Positions 37,738 to 49,721 of a DNA stretch of 64,000 nt are shown piece by piece; within the stretch, counting starts at the first letter, position 1; each line of letters starts with the position of its first letter. This DNA is from Ectocarpus siliculosus (taxonomy: Eukaryota > Sar > Phaeophyceae > Ectocarpales > Ectocarpaceae). The notes below the pieces were generated by a model. It saw only the letters and a program-made list of their open reading frames with translations. It ran no database searches and was not told the origin of the DNA. A program made the translations under genes and the position numbers. The stretch spans positions 3,897,774-3,961,773 of the forward strand of contig FN649740.1 of assembly GCA_000310025.1 (NCBI GenBank). The letters are read 5' to 3'.

Positions 37738-37753
37738 CCCTAACCCTAACCCT
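37738..37753. repeat. Interstitial telomere-like motif
   Basis: CCCTAACCCTAACCCT, followed by CACCC: two and a half units of the TTAGGG-type telomere repeat on the complementary strand. It is too short to be a functional telomere. Confidence 0.6.
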
Positions 37754-38266
37754 CACCCAACTTCCCCGATTGCATGCTTTATCCAACGTGTTTCCTCAAT
37801 ACAAAAACCTTGCCAAGGCTCAGCAAAATTGCAGCAAACATTGCAAAAATGTTGTTCCATCGACACTTGTGTTTCGAGTAAGGGCGATCGCATTCACATC
37901 ATGACTGTTCACTTCCTGCAGAAGTATCCTCGACGAAAGCAATATCGAATCTTCCAAGGCATTCATTCATCTTCCCTTTAGGCTGTTGCCTGCCGTTTCC
38001 AACGCATGGGTTACCAGAGCATTGACGCAACCCTCTCCATCGCCATGTTCTCCACCTCATCCGAACAAACCACAGCCGTTTTTCGGTCCAATCCAAGCTT
38101 CCTGGCAACGCGACCAAGTCGGGTAACACCAGCCCACCACCATACAGTGGCGCCGGAGAATCGCATCTTTGTCCCGAAAATCACCCTAGCATCGAGGTAC
38201 CATGCTCGCTCTTGGCGCCAGCATGACGAGACATGCGTCCCGCGCCAGGCCATCGTGGCCACCACG

Positions 38267-40984
38267 TCAGCGGGAAGCTGCAGGTGGCTTCGCGAAACCA
38301 GCGGCCCGGCCTCTACTGCTGCCACCCAAAAATAACGCGGACGCTGCCGCCCTTGCTATTTGTTCCTTCGTCGCCAGGAGCAACGCGCTCTTGAGGATGG
38401 TGTGCAGAAGCTGTAGGAAGCACGACGAAGTGAATTGACAGCATGGGAGGGGCGGGGGGTTCGGATGACGATTCAAAAAGCCGTTGCAAACCTCCACACT
38501 CGAGACTGACATGAGAGCCAAGGTATACATACAGGCCGAAAGAACACCGTGGTGAAGTATGCTGCTCCGCAAAACAAAAAACGGGATATTCATACGACGG
38601 AGCACTGGCGTTACTATGGTCGAAACTTACGGACTCCTCGGAAACACCAAAAGAGTATGTCTGGAAGAAGAAGCGGGAGCCCACATTGACGAACATCCGC
38701 AACGGCTGTTGATACAGGTACGCGGGAAATCACAAGACGGTAGACTCTCCTTCATGCAGCGTACACACACATCTTGGCAGGAGAAAAGTCTACAACCCAG
38801 AAAGGTAGTCGGTCGGAAAATGAAAACACCGTCGTCATCCCCAAGGCTGACACCGTCTCCCAGCCCCTGGATCTATCTGCACCAACATCATACAAAGCAC
38901 TCCTCCGGCTGAATGCTGTTCCAGAGAGGTGGCACGGGTCCGTATGCCAGAATTGGCAGTCCAACCCCTCCCCCCCCCCGCGCCCTTATCGTCCTATGCA
39001 TGCGCAGGGAAACCATGCCTGACCTGAGCACCGCAGCCCGCGTACAAGCCCCCGATACCCTCCCGTCGGAAAATGTCCACCAACACGGTGGCCATGCTGT
39101 GCATCTCGCCGCCAGTTGTCCCTTCCCCTCTGCCCACGGCAGAGGCGGAAGAAGCAGCGACGGTGGATTCTGCAGCGGCAGATCCGAGACTCGCATCGAT
39201 CGGATGCCCTGACCCTCCTCTGTCGGACATCCCAGTGGCGTCGGCGTCGGCGGCGGCGGCGGCGGCGGTGGCCGCGCGTTCTTCACCGTTGTTCGATAAT
39301 CTCTCGTCTCCTCCATCTCTTCCCTCGCCGGTAGGTTCGCCTATCTTACCGGAACCACAGCTTCCGAAAACGTGTCCCTTCGGCGTTATGAGTTGGCTTG
39401 CCGACGCCGCTGGAGGCACCGCGGGAGACGAACAGTTTCCACGTCCACGATCAACGATGGGTGCGGAGGGCGACGACGGCGCGGTCATCAGCACAACCTT
39501 GGCGCGGATGAGAGGGTACGTGACGAGGGTGGCGAGCGACTTCGCCGCCGCCGCCACTAAAAACGCCTCCAGAGGGTTCAGAAACCCTTCCGTGCCCCCC
39601 CCCGAGGTACCGGCTGCAGAAGCCCCCGCTGTTGTGCTGCTTCCAACGCCGGCAGCAACGGCCGCTGCGTCTCTTCTTCGGAGCCACAACGCCTTCAGGA
39701 TGTCGAACGCCGTGTAGTTTATCGCCGGGTTGCACGTGAGGATAAGAGACGGGGCGAACCCGCGCCAGAAGCGGCCTAGCCCCCCGCCCTCCCTGTAAAG
39801 CTCGCCTGTAACGGCGGCAACGGACTGCCGCGGACGCCGCTGCCCCCGCTTGATAGGAGCTTGGTTGTCGCCTCCTGCCTGCGTCACTTTCGCTGTCGTT
39901 GCTGGGACTGGATCTCTCCATGTGCCGTTCGTATCGTTGCCTACGCCACACCTGCGACCGTCCAGAGGCGAGGACCCTTCCATCGCACCATGACCCCCCC
40001 TCTCCCCTGCTCCCTCTCCATCGTTGTTTTCCACCGACGGGGTGCGCTGCGGTGCTGTTTGCATCCTAGTCGTGATGTTTTCGAGCGGGAGCGTGAAGGC
40101 CTGGTTCACGGCACCGGCCATCGCTGCGGCGAGTAGGTTGAGAGAAGGCCGGAGCGGCTTGGAGGCGCCTCCGCCGCTGCCGCCTCCCGCTGCCCGCCGT
40201 CGCATGAGCCCCTGTTGTTGTCGAGTGGATGGGGGGGGGGGTAGTTGCATGGCGTTGGCATGGCGTGCAAACGCGTGTATCAGGTAATCGCAACACGGGA
40301 ACGTATTGGTGCATGTCGCCGCTCACTTTGGGGCGGATTCAAGGTTGTGGCAGTGCTGGCCTGGTACATATAGGCATCGGCTCAAACACATGCATCGCGA
40401 CGTGCGCCTCAAGGGCAGAACATATTGCTTTGATGGGCAGTGTTTTCCATCCCGCGCACACCATCTCTCACCTTGATGAAAGCGTACGCGTAAAAGTAGA
40501 CGAAGCTTCCCAACAGCGCCTGTAGCACCTTCGCCTCGATGCCCTCGTACAGCCTCGTCAAGCCCCCCTCCGTCCTGACGATGGACAACAGCGCGGCCAG
40601 GGTTCGGCTCCGGAACCACACCCGCCGCCGACCGTCACCCGCTAGCGCGGTGTTACTGCTGCCGACTCTTCCGCCCTCTGGAGCGGTGGAACTTTCCTCC
40701 GTACTGCTACCGTGTCCACCGCTACTCTCATCATGATCATGACGACTGCGCGTGGTGACGGGCGACGATGCCTGCGCTCTTGTTTTGGCGATGTCGATAG
40801 GGTAGAAGACGGCAACCGCCACGACGCTGCCCAGAGCTCCTGCAAGTGCGTCGGAGAGAGCGGCCAGAAGAGCGCCTCGATCTCTAGAAGTGGCTGGTGC
40901 TGCTGCTGCTGGCGGCGGCGGTGGTGGTGGTGATGCCGGTGCTGCGGTAGGTACTGTTGACACACCCATCGTATGCCGGTGCAT
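38267..40984 (-). CDS. SLC25-family carrier, probably peroxisomal adenine-nucleotide transporter
   Basis: Three exons, 40984-40472, 40211-39024 and 38410-38267, all joined in phase 0, give 614 residues. The three-fold carrier repeat is marked by PIDIAKTR (62-69), PLENITTR (213-220) and PLIRAK (404-409). Each is the end of an odd-numbered membrane helix. Further carrier signatures are RLYEGIEAKVLQ, FWRGFAPSLI and GLYAGCGAQ. SLC25 carriers are usually 300-350 residues; here Ala/Gly/Ser-rich inserts (about 223-300 and 415-540) double the length. The TYPLIRAK third signature resembles peroxisomal PMP34/PXN carriers, which exchange ATP, AMP or CoA, but mitochondrial targeting is possible. A second start at Met6 is possible. 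It is divergent from TOM40. Confidence 0.85.
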
Positions 40985-41475
40985 ATCAGATATGTCCCGC
41001 GAGGTTGATACGTTGATACCACACGGGTGCTTCCCCGGCTAGGTTTCTCCACGCGTCGTTCGGGCAATAACCAGCACTTTATGGGAAGCCAGCTCCCTCT
41101 AGATCCTTACCGGCCAATGAAAACGAGTTGCGACACAACCGCCCACAACACACCCAGCAGCACAAGTGTGTGTGCTGTGCATATGCACATGTGCTGCGCG
41201 GCGGAGTGCGGGGCAATCGGGGGCTACGCCGATTGATGGAAATTGTCTGTACCTTGCGGGACGAAAAATCTCATTGGGTGTGCCGCCACGTACACGGTAT
41301 GTTGCAATGCGAATGTTGCACGGACAGCAGCGTGGGACGCTTACCACAGGTGGGAGTCCAGCAGCAGTAGACCGGAAGAGCAATACAAAGCCCGCAGACC
41401 TAATCTGTCCTTGGTGTTGTTCACGCGTTGGATACACGAAGCCAGGAAGCCGGTTGCGGACACACGCATAACCTG
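40985..41475. promoter_or_regulatory. Shared upstream region of the divergent carrier and TOM40 genes
   Basis: The carrier start (40984, minus) and TOM40 start (41476, plus) are 491 bp apart, so this stretch must hold both promoters and 5' UTRs. I see no clear TATA box. An in-frame upstream ATG for TOM40 lies at 41428. Confidence 0.5.
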
Positions 41476-44400
41476 ATGGCCACAAGATTGCCTCGCTGCT
41501 TCGCCGCAGCTGCGGCAGCGGCATCAGCAACATCATCGGCATCGTCGGGAAGCAACAGCAGTAGGGCAACACCACCCGCAGCAGCTTCCAGCAAACACTC
41601 GCAGGCGAGGGGGGACGGTGGCAAGGAACCATGGCGAAGAGAAGCAGCATCAACGCCTGCTGATGCGGCGGGATGCACAAAACTTGCCAGCGGAGGTTGT
41701 CGAAGGGGCGCGGTTGGAGGAACAGCAGCGGCAGCAGGAGCAGCATCAGTTAGGCCATCCATAGAAGCGCTCGAAGCGTCGTTGCAGGGGTTGCTCGGCT
41801 CCGTGCCGTTGGTGAGGATTGCGCACGCCGATGGTGCTGCTGCTGTTGCCGTTGAGGCGGCGGGGGCGGAAGGGGAAGGGGACGCTGCTGCTGCGGTGTC
41901 AGAGCTGGAGGATGGTGACAAGCCGGAGTACATCCAACGCGCGGACGAGCAGGTATGCAGGGCACGATTGCATGCATGCACTCCTTTCCCCACCGTTTAG
42001 AGGGCGGCGGTGATGCTATGCCGCAGGGATTTTGATTATCGTGTGCTGGGGGGACTGAGACTCCTATTGTTGCGTTGATTTTGTTCGAGGTCAGAATTCT
42101 CGAAGACAGCACGCACGTGTTGACCGCATCGCCGCGCAGCCGTCCGTCCGCTTGGCTAACTTGTGGCGAAACGGTAGACACACCGTGAAGGCCGTGTGCC
42201 GTGTACAGTGCAGCACTGAACTCTGTCCGTAGCTGGTGGTGTGCAACCCCGCTAGGACACTCGCCAATGAACTTCATTTTGGTGGTGTGTGCAGTGGCGC
42301 ATTCGACAATTTTACTCGCCCACCACATGGCGCCTCGCACCGCCGTGGCTGTCGCTTGCGCGGGACGTTGCAATTCTACCGGCTTCCTCGAGTAGCAGGC
42401 ATAGCTCGGGGTCGCTCGATCATGTGCCTGCGTTTTGTCTGCTGGTGGCACAAGGGTGAAGTTTTTCAAGAATTGCGCGGCCAGGGTGGGTTCGACACGC
42501 CTTTGCAACAAAAGTAAAGCGCCTGCCCACCTGCCTTGCACAGCCGTTGCCGTGGCCTCCCAGGTTCCCACACCTCACCTGATCTATATCTGCTTCCTCA
42601 TCACCATCGCTTGACATTGGAAGAAAAAACATACACAAAAGCGGGTGTGCTGCTCTATTCGATGACCTTTCAAAACAGCCCATTGGGATGCTATCATGGG
42701 GTGTCATAGAGTAGACGATATCGCGCACCACCTCCCATTCGATGGAAGTATGTACTGCTGTAGGTCCTCCATCGCTTGGTTGTTCCATGGCGTTGCACCC
42801 CTCCGCTGCTTGTGTCCCACCGGTTCTAATACCTGGTACCGAACGACGGTAGGCGGCGCAGATGAGGCAGCAGTTGCGGCGACCTGCACAGTTTGCGGAC
42901 CAGTTCCTGGAGGTTTCTCAGCTCACCCAGGTGTGTGTATGTTTACATGTAAGCAAACATATCGGATAAAGTATAGCATCGGCCAAGTTGGAGTTAGGTT
43001 AGGGTCTGCGTGCCCCCTTCCTGGTCTCTTATTGCGTACGCAGTCCGTGCATGTTGACTACCAGGGTATTCTTGTGGATTGTGTGCATAGCACGTATGTA
43101 GCATTTTTGTCACTTCGACAAGGGGTGGCGCTGTACGGGTGGTGGATGCCCATCTCGGTTTCAGCATGCGCTCACACTCCCTCCCTCTTGGCAATCACGT
43201 TATCTGCTGCTATCCGCATCACGAGTGAATTCGACGGGGGGGGGGGGTTGTCGTCATCGTACAAGGGTGACTGCTCCTGCGAGCTCGGGATACAGTATTG
43301 TAGCTCTCAGAGGTCGTAGCAGCCGTGTTTCTCTTGGCAGGTTGGAATTCTGCTTCGGCGCCTGAGAGGTTTCGTCCTTGGGCGTTCGCGTCTCTACAGA
43401 TGTACGTGCAGTCGTACGCCTGATAAGCACGTCTGCAACCAGAGACCGTTTCCTGCAGTCTGTTAGACAGGTTGTCTCTGCAGCGAGGCGTGCGTGTCTG
43501 CCGGCCTAGCCTTTGCAGCCTCAAGTGTGGAACATTCATCGCGGCCGTCCTTATCTGTAATTGTGTCTCTCCCCTCGTGATAGGTGCACTCCTTTGAAGG
43601 CTTCCGTCTCGACATGTCAAAGGCGGTTACGCCGACCTTCTTCACCTCGCATAACGTCTTCTTTGGAAACCCTCAGTTCCCCAGCGGGCATTACCAGGTG
43701 TGTGTGTGCGTTCATTGTCATTTGCTGTGATGTGGTACGCGCGGTTTTCGCATGAGCTGCGTCGGTCGGCATCACGTGGTGTACTCATGTACACGCATGC
43801 CGTAGTCGTTAGACCATTGACCTCGCATCCCTGCAGTGCCGAGACGGAGCGATATGCTGGGTTTTCGCCGGTCCAGGTTACGTTTTACAAGGATGAACCA
43901 GAAGCTGGCCATCATCCTGCGTTTGCTGTGCCAAACCAGATATTACCATGGGATGATTGGGCATCTGGGCCGGTCATTATTATTTTTTTCTCCACCTTTG
44001 GCATTCATCGTCGCTTGTGTGGCTATTCCCTGTTGTGTCCATACACACACGACCGTCTCGACTGCCCCCCCCCCCCCTACTCCCGTGTGCCACGCAGGGC
44101 ACCCTTACCGTTGTGGGCGAGAGTGAGACGATGGTGCGAGCCTCTATGGACGCCGACTGCAACGTTAGCATGGACGCGCACGCGCCCCTGGGCATGCCGG
44201 GGTTGGCCGGAAAGCTGACGGTGCACCAGGGGAAGAACGACGTCATCCAGGGGACCGCTCTCTATCACGGCGAGTCCGTTTGTTGGTGTGTGGTGTTGTT
44301 TTCGGCGGTGTAAATGCTGGTGTGCTTTGCAGCGCCTGGTGACGGTGGTCGTAGTAGTGGCACCGCATGTCCTTGGCGCGGGACTTGGCGGGAGACAGCT

Positions 44401-47400
44401 TTGCTGGTGTTGCATGCGGGCGGCGGCAGTCGAAAGAACTCGAAAAACACAGTATTTGTGTATGGAAGACGTGCTGCCTTCCTACGAAGGCAGGTAAGGA
44501 TGATTGGCGTACATCCGAAAGAGCGGCCTCGCCAAGCAAACTCTTTGCACTCTATCCGATCCCCTTTCCCTTTGATGGCCTTCGGGTCGGCCACATGCCC
44601 ACACAATGTTTGTACGATTCAATGTTTGGGTACTGTTGGCAATTCCCAGTCCAAACAAGGCGGAGCAGATAAGGGACGCTATATTTCGGTCATGTACGAC
44701 ATCGCAGAAACGTTTAGCCACCCCGAATACAGGTGGTAATGCCATTTGGAGCATGAGCTTCGCGTCGAGATGTATTCGCGTGGTCAATTGCCGAAAGACC
44801 TGAGGAAAGCAACGAATGATCCCTCCGACTTCGCCAAGGAACGATTAGCTATCGGTGATCGGCCCTGGGACTACCACGCTCCGTCCTCTCGAGGACGCGT
44901 GGTCAATGGCTTAACCGCTAAGGCATGCAAAACATTAAAATACCCCTCCGCCACCCCCCTCCAGGTGATACTTGCTCGGGACAGATTTCCCTTGGTACCG
45001 GGCCGACGGAGATCTCGTACAACCAGGCCGTCACTCCGCACCTGTCTATGGGAGGCCAGGGTCAGTTCAGCTCCGCGCAACAGGCGGTCGGGCTCCTGTA
45101 CGGCTTCAAGTACAACACCCCGAGGTGCCCAACGGTAGAACATATTCAGTAGGGCGACATGGTGGTCCTCGTGTGACCCCGACAGTCGTTATTTTTCTGC
45201 TGCTGCTGCTGCTGCTGCTGCTTGCTTTTGTTGGTGGTGTTGTCGGTGTTGATGGTTGACTGCTGTCATTGCGCTTGTTGCGGCTGTGCTTGCTCCCTCT
45301 GAACGAGGTGCTCATGCGTGCAGGTAACACCACAACGAAGCCGGCCTGTTGCCTGACGAAGGCAGCATTGTGCCCCGAACTCACCCATGTAGTCTTACTT
45401 ACGGTGGCTTGAGTCATTTCCCCCCCTCTGCCTACCGGTCCTGATTCCAATATTGGTATTTTGCAAGGAAGTGGCAGATGCCACGAACCCCGGGCACGAA
45501 CAGGGCCTACGGGCACAAGTCGCACTTGGTGCAACCTGCTGAACAACAGCGGCCGCCTTAAATTCAAACATAGCCTCGAAACGTCCGTGAGCCTGTCGTC
45601 TTGCATATAGGGTTTGACGGTTGTAGGAATCTGGGTGCGCACGATGCCCCCCCGGTTCGACTGGTTTAACATGTTGATTGCATCTAACAAGTGTTTGCTT
45701 GCGCCCCCCCCCCCCCTCCCCTGCTGCGACTGTAACAACTCTGTACGGGGTTATCCATCGTTTCCCACGCGGTTGTGTCTCATGCCTCCACCCACGCGCG
45801 GCGTGCCGCTCTGTGCCTTTGTGCGATGCAATGTGCTTGTCGGTTGTGTCAACAACTTACATACCTACGTCAGTTGGGCGGTGCTCGGGAGGCTTATCGG
45901 TGGAGGCGCTAATGTGGTGACCGCGCAGTACCTGAGGAGGGTGGTGCCCGGCAGAGTCACTCTCGGTGCCGAGTACCAGGCGCAGCTAGGTGCCGGCAGC
46001 CAGGTACAGCAGTACCCCAAGCCTACGCATTTTTGCTGCAGGGGTGTTGGAAGGGGGGCAGTAGTTGGCAGTGTTGTGTCCTCTGCAGAGGTGAATTTTG
46101 GCTGTTGTCTTTGCGAGGTCGACGTTGCTTTGGCAAGCAGCATTCTGGTGCTTTGGTGCCAACATGTAAGGACTGGTGATGTTTTATGGTTTGAAAGTCC
46201 CTGGCTGTTTGACCGTGGAGAAGGTGGGCAAATGACAAGGCCGGGGGGGACACCACGATGTTAGACCGAATCGCAACTTCTGCCCGGAGCGATCTTCCTT
46301 TGGTGTGAGCCCTCCGCCTGTTGTGCTTCAGTTCTCACTACTGCCTATTGTGCTTGTTTGGCTATTTGCGTGCACGTTCGAGCGTCTGTTATGGTCGAGC
46401 TGCGACAAGCACTCGACGCATATGTTGTAGCCGGTCGCTGACGCCTTTAACGCCCGACCAGAAAACGTAGAGTACTTCCAGTCACTGTTCACTCTCCGCG
46501 CATGTCGGCGCTTTCAAACATCACTTCTCTTCGGTGTGTTGCGTACACGCACACACGGCCGTGCGGAGTTTCTTGCCCCGACTTGGTCTGCAGACCGTTC
46601 ATTCGTCGTTTCATGTGCATGCTCACAGCAGCAGCAGCCGCCGCCGCCGCCGCTGCTGCTGTTCATTTTTCTGGACGCCATGCGTCGGTGAAACCGTCAA
46701 TCCTCGAGTTGATTGCACCGCCGCTCGTTGTCAGACTCTCGTGCTTTTTTCGGCGCCTCTTATCCGTGACCCGTGTTTGACCTCTCCGTGCCTTTGCCTG
46801 CCGCCGGTTACGCCCTTATTTTTGCGCCGTCGACCACGGGTGTTTCCCCCCTACCTGCCCTGTTGTCAGATGATGGTCGGAGCCGAGTTTCAACTCAAGC
46901 AGAGCAAGATGTCTGCCAGCGTTGACAGCAACGGCAAGGTGGACTCCACCCTCGAGGTACGCCCGTTGCATCGGGGCTCATTACCCATTATTTCAGCCGT
47001 TGCCTCATGTTTTTGTTTCCGCGCCCTGATGGGAGGGACTATTGTGGGAGTGCATGGGTTGAAGTGACGCAGTGCTCTCATCGCCTGGCGCGACGAGATT
47101 GCAAGCGTTGGCACTCTTGTGTATTTGTCGTTGTTGGGTCCTCTCAAACACATCGGGGGCCTTGCGTGTTCCTTGTTTCCAACTGCATGTTCTCGCTGCA
47201 CTCTCTTGCCTCTCGCGGACTCTCTGTTATTTTCACTGGGCTGTCGCCAAGATTGTGAGCCACTCAAACGCCAGGGGCCGCATACTCGAGGAGCATTTTG
47301 CTCTTTTCCCAGCCTGTTTGTCTGCAGCTCCTTCGTCTCACTTTGAACCCGGATGGGATGCTGGGATGAGAGTGGACAGTCTGATAATCCTCAACAAACC

Positions 47401-47727
47401 GCTCCCTGAACACGAGTCAGTCCCCTGCTCTTCGATACTACATACGCCATGCCACGATCCTTCGGCATTATGTCACCCGTCGAAGTTCCCGTTGTCGTGT
47501 GTTCTCCACGCTGCCGGCGACGCTCACACCATTGCCCTTGATACCTTTCTCCCCTGCCCCCCACGCCCAAACCTTGTCGCCCCACACGTGCGTCTTCTGC
47601 CCTCTCTTTCCCGCAGCTCAAGTGCGGAACATTCCCGACTTTGCCCGTTACGCTGACCATCTCATCGTCTTTGGATCACTCCGAGGACAAGCAGACGTTC
47701 GGGTTGGCCCTCACCTGCGGACAGTAG
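41476..47727 (+). CDS. TOM40: TOM40, mitochondrial outer-membrane import pore
   Basis: Nine exons: 41476-41952, 42862-42930, 43584-43697, 43877-43972, 44098-44269, 44965-45124, 45874-46003, 46870-46956, 47617-47727. Phases agree and give 471 residues. TOM40 is the beta-barrel through which nearly all nucleus-encoded mitochondrial proteins enter. Family hallmarks are PAQFADQFLEV leading to FEGFRLDMSK (the helix and first strand), ISYNQAVTPHLSMGG (compare YLQSITP.LALGG in animals), SASVDSNGKVDSTLE and the final strand ending in FGLALTCGQ. The first 160 residues are Ala/Ser-rich and disordered, longer than in animals or fungi. Intron 5 (44270-44964) appears to use a GC donor, and the donor of exon 4 (GTCATT) is weak. 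Start at 41476 or 41428. Confidence 0.9.
45198..45223. repeat. (CTG)n microsatellite in TOM40 intron 6
   Basis: An uninterrupted run of about eight CTG units. A shorter mixed GCA/GCC run is at 46627-46662 in intron 7. Confidence 0.9.
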
Positions 47728-49721
47728 ATGGGATAAAGGAGTGGCCTGATCTCGGTGTGGTGAATGAAAAGTGGCCCTTTTGGTCCTTGTTTGCTGCTGC
47801 AGGTGCACACCAACTCGCGTTGTTGCTGAATCTCTTTGGCTGAGCAAACTAACGTGGTATCTACTGTCGCAATTTTGGCTGGCCAAAGTTGACCGGTATC
47901 CTACTTGCGTAGTTTTTGAAGCGCACATTTCCCGCGCTAGTGCAACAAGTCATATCATAACGTAAACCGTTCACCGGAAAGTGGTATTGATGGTACAGCA
48001 GTACGTGCATATTTTATGGGCGTGTGCATGGTCGTGGATGGAGAGGATATGCGTCATGTCATGGCGCCTTGGCCTTTTTTTGCACAAGGTGCGATAACAG
48101 TGGTGTTGGAGTCGAGTCCTCATGTTCTCGCCACCCTGCACACGTGGCGAAATATACGCGTGGCGTAGTACGGCTTTTTGTCTTCGTGCTGTGTTGGTTG
48201 TCATGGTAGTCGACGCGTACACCTCGCTACCCATTTCGCGTGTCTCGTTTCGTTGTCGGGACCTTTTCGTTGGTCGGCTTGCGTTCCTCCCTTTCCACGT
48301 CCACAAGTGGTAGTCATGGTACCGGTCGCAACAGTTAAATGTTAGACGAATACTGCTTTTGTGGCTCTGAAACCGACACTTACGCGAGCTTTGCATCGAT
48401 GTTTTCCACCGTCCTATGCTGTCTCCCGCCTTTTGAGGCAACAAGAGACGAAAAGACTAGAGCTTTCAGTCTGGTCGGTGGCTGTGACCACGCCGTCTCT
48501 GCGAAAGGGGGGGTTCGTAGACGGACGATGTGCAAAGATACTGATTCGGGGATGCACCGAACACCCCTCCCTTTTCTTCATGGGATCGGGCTTGACGGCT
48601 GGCCTTGCTAGAAGGTTGAGGGCCGCGTGTCTGCCCCACAAAAGATGTGGGGAAACATGGCCAGGACAGTGGAAACCGAACGAAGGCGTGGATTGTTCTC
48701 TCTTGGCCAACGTTGGTGCCTCTCAGTTTGATTGGCCGAAATATTTGGGCCGTGGGTGGCGTAAGTCAGGACTGACTTCAGCCAGGGTTGACCAGCGGCA
48801 AGAAACAGATGGTCTTTTAAGAGGCACCAACGATCTAATGTGCGGCTGCCCAGTTTAGAGCGGCGGCTGTTTGCAAGCAAAAAGAGACGATACACGGACT
48901 GGAAAAGGACGACCGACTAGACTATTCACGTGCTTGAGCTACGAACAAATCACGGGAGAAGGGTGTCGGCTGAGCACAGCGAATTCCTCCCCCACATATG
49001 CATCTTGAACAACTCTGTTCACAGGATATTTTAGTCCATGGCTTGGCGACGGAGACAACCAGCACTTGAGTACACCCCCCCCCTAAACATCCCATCAAGG
49101 AGGCGCGTCTTCACCGAAACCAGGCAGGATATTTTCCCCCGCTTTCGGTGCGGCACGAGAACGCCACCGCTTACAGTATGCATGAAGAACGATTCCAATA
49201 CAGCAGTGAATCGCCAAAACCCTGGCGACGAACATGCGGGTTTATCTTGGCCAGCGACCTATGGAAGCCGGCACATTCAAGCCTGCAACCGCAACCAATC
49301 GCAGGAGAGCTACACACGAAACTGCCGCATATTGTCGCGACGGGGACCGCTGCATCAAGGTTCAGCTTTATATAATAACGCTTGACGCCTTTAACCGGCA
49401 TACCACGATAGTCCCCTCTACAACACCAACCCTAGACGGCGAGGGAGGGCATACATATGAACTGGTCCAAATACCCGGGCGTGAATTCCCCGGTGCAAAC
49501 CGACCCCCACCCCCCCCCCCTCTGTCCGCCTGAAGGTTCCGTCTGTGGTTTCCTCGCCCCCACTACCGCGCTGCTTTCATCCGCCTGCAGCCTGAGCCAG
49601 CCAGCCCCCCCATCCACAACCCGAGTCCCCCCCCACCGCCCGTAAACCCCCCTCCCGTTTGGGGGCGGAGGCGTGGTGGCCGGCCGACCGTAGCCTGTGT
49701 GTCCGCCGGCAGCGAACAAGC

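Larger units (their letters stand above)
28280..38266. other. 10 kb without a recognised gene
   Basis: Only short ORFs without family resemblance are visible; the longest outside the CT tract are 166 codons (minus, 31155-31655), 156 codons (plus, 36739-37209) and 127 codons (plus, 32630-33013). The last starts with a basic, mitochondrial-presequence-like N-terminus. None has a supporting splice chain. The stretch also holds a large polypyrimidine microsatellite, a telomere-like motif and diverged direct repeats, listed separately. Confidence 0.5.

Noticed and set aside
37738-37753. Telomere or chromosome end
   Set aside because: Only two and a half telomere-like units, with ordinary sequence on both sides.
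39073-39717. 214-codon plus ORF
   Set aside because: Antisense shadow of carrier exon 2; its Ala/Ser/Pro content mirrors the coding strand.
41421-41993. 190-codon minus ORF
   Set aside because: Antisense shadow of TOM40 exon 1.
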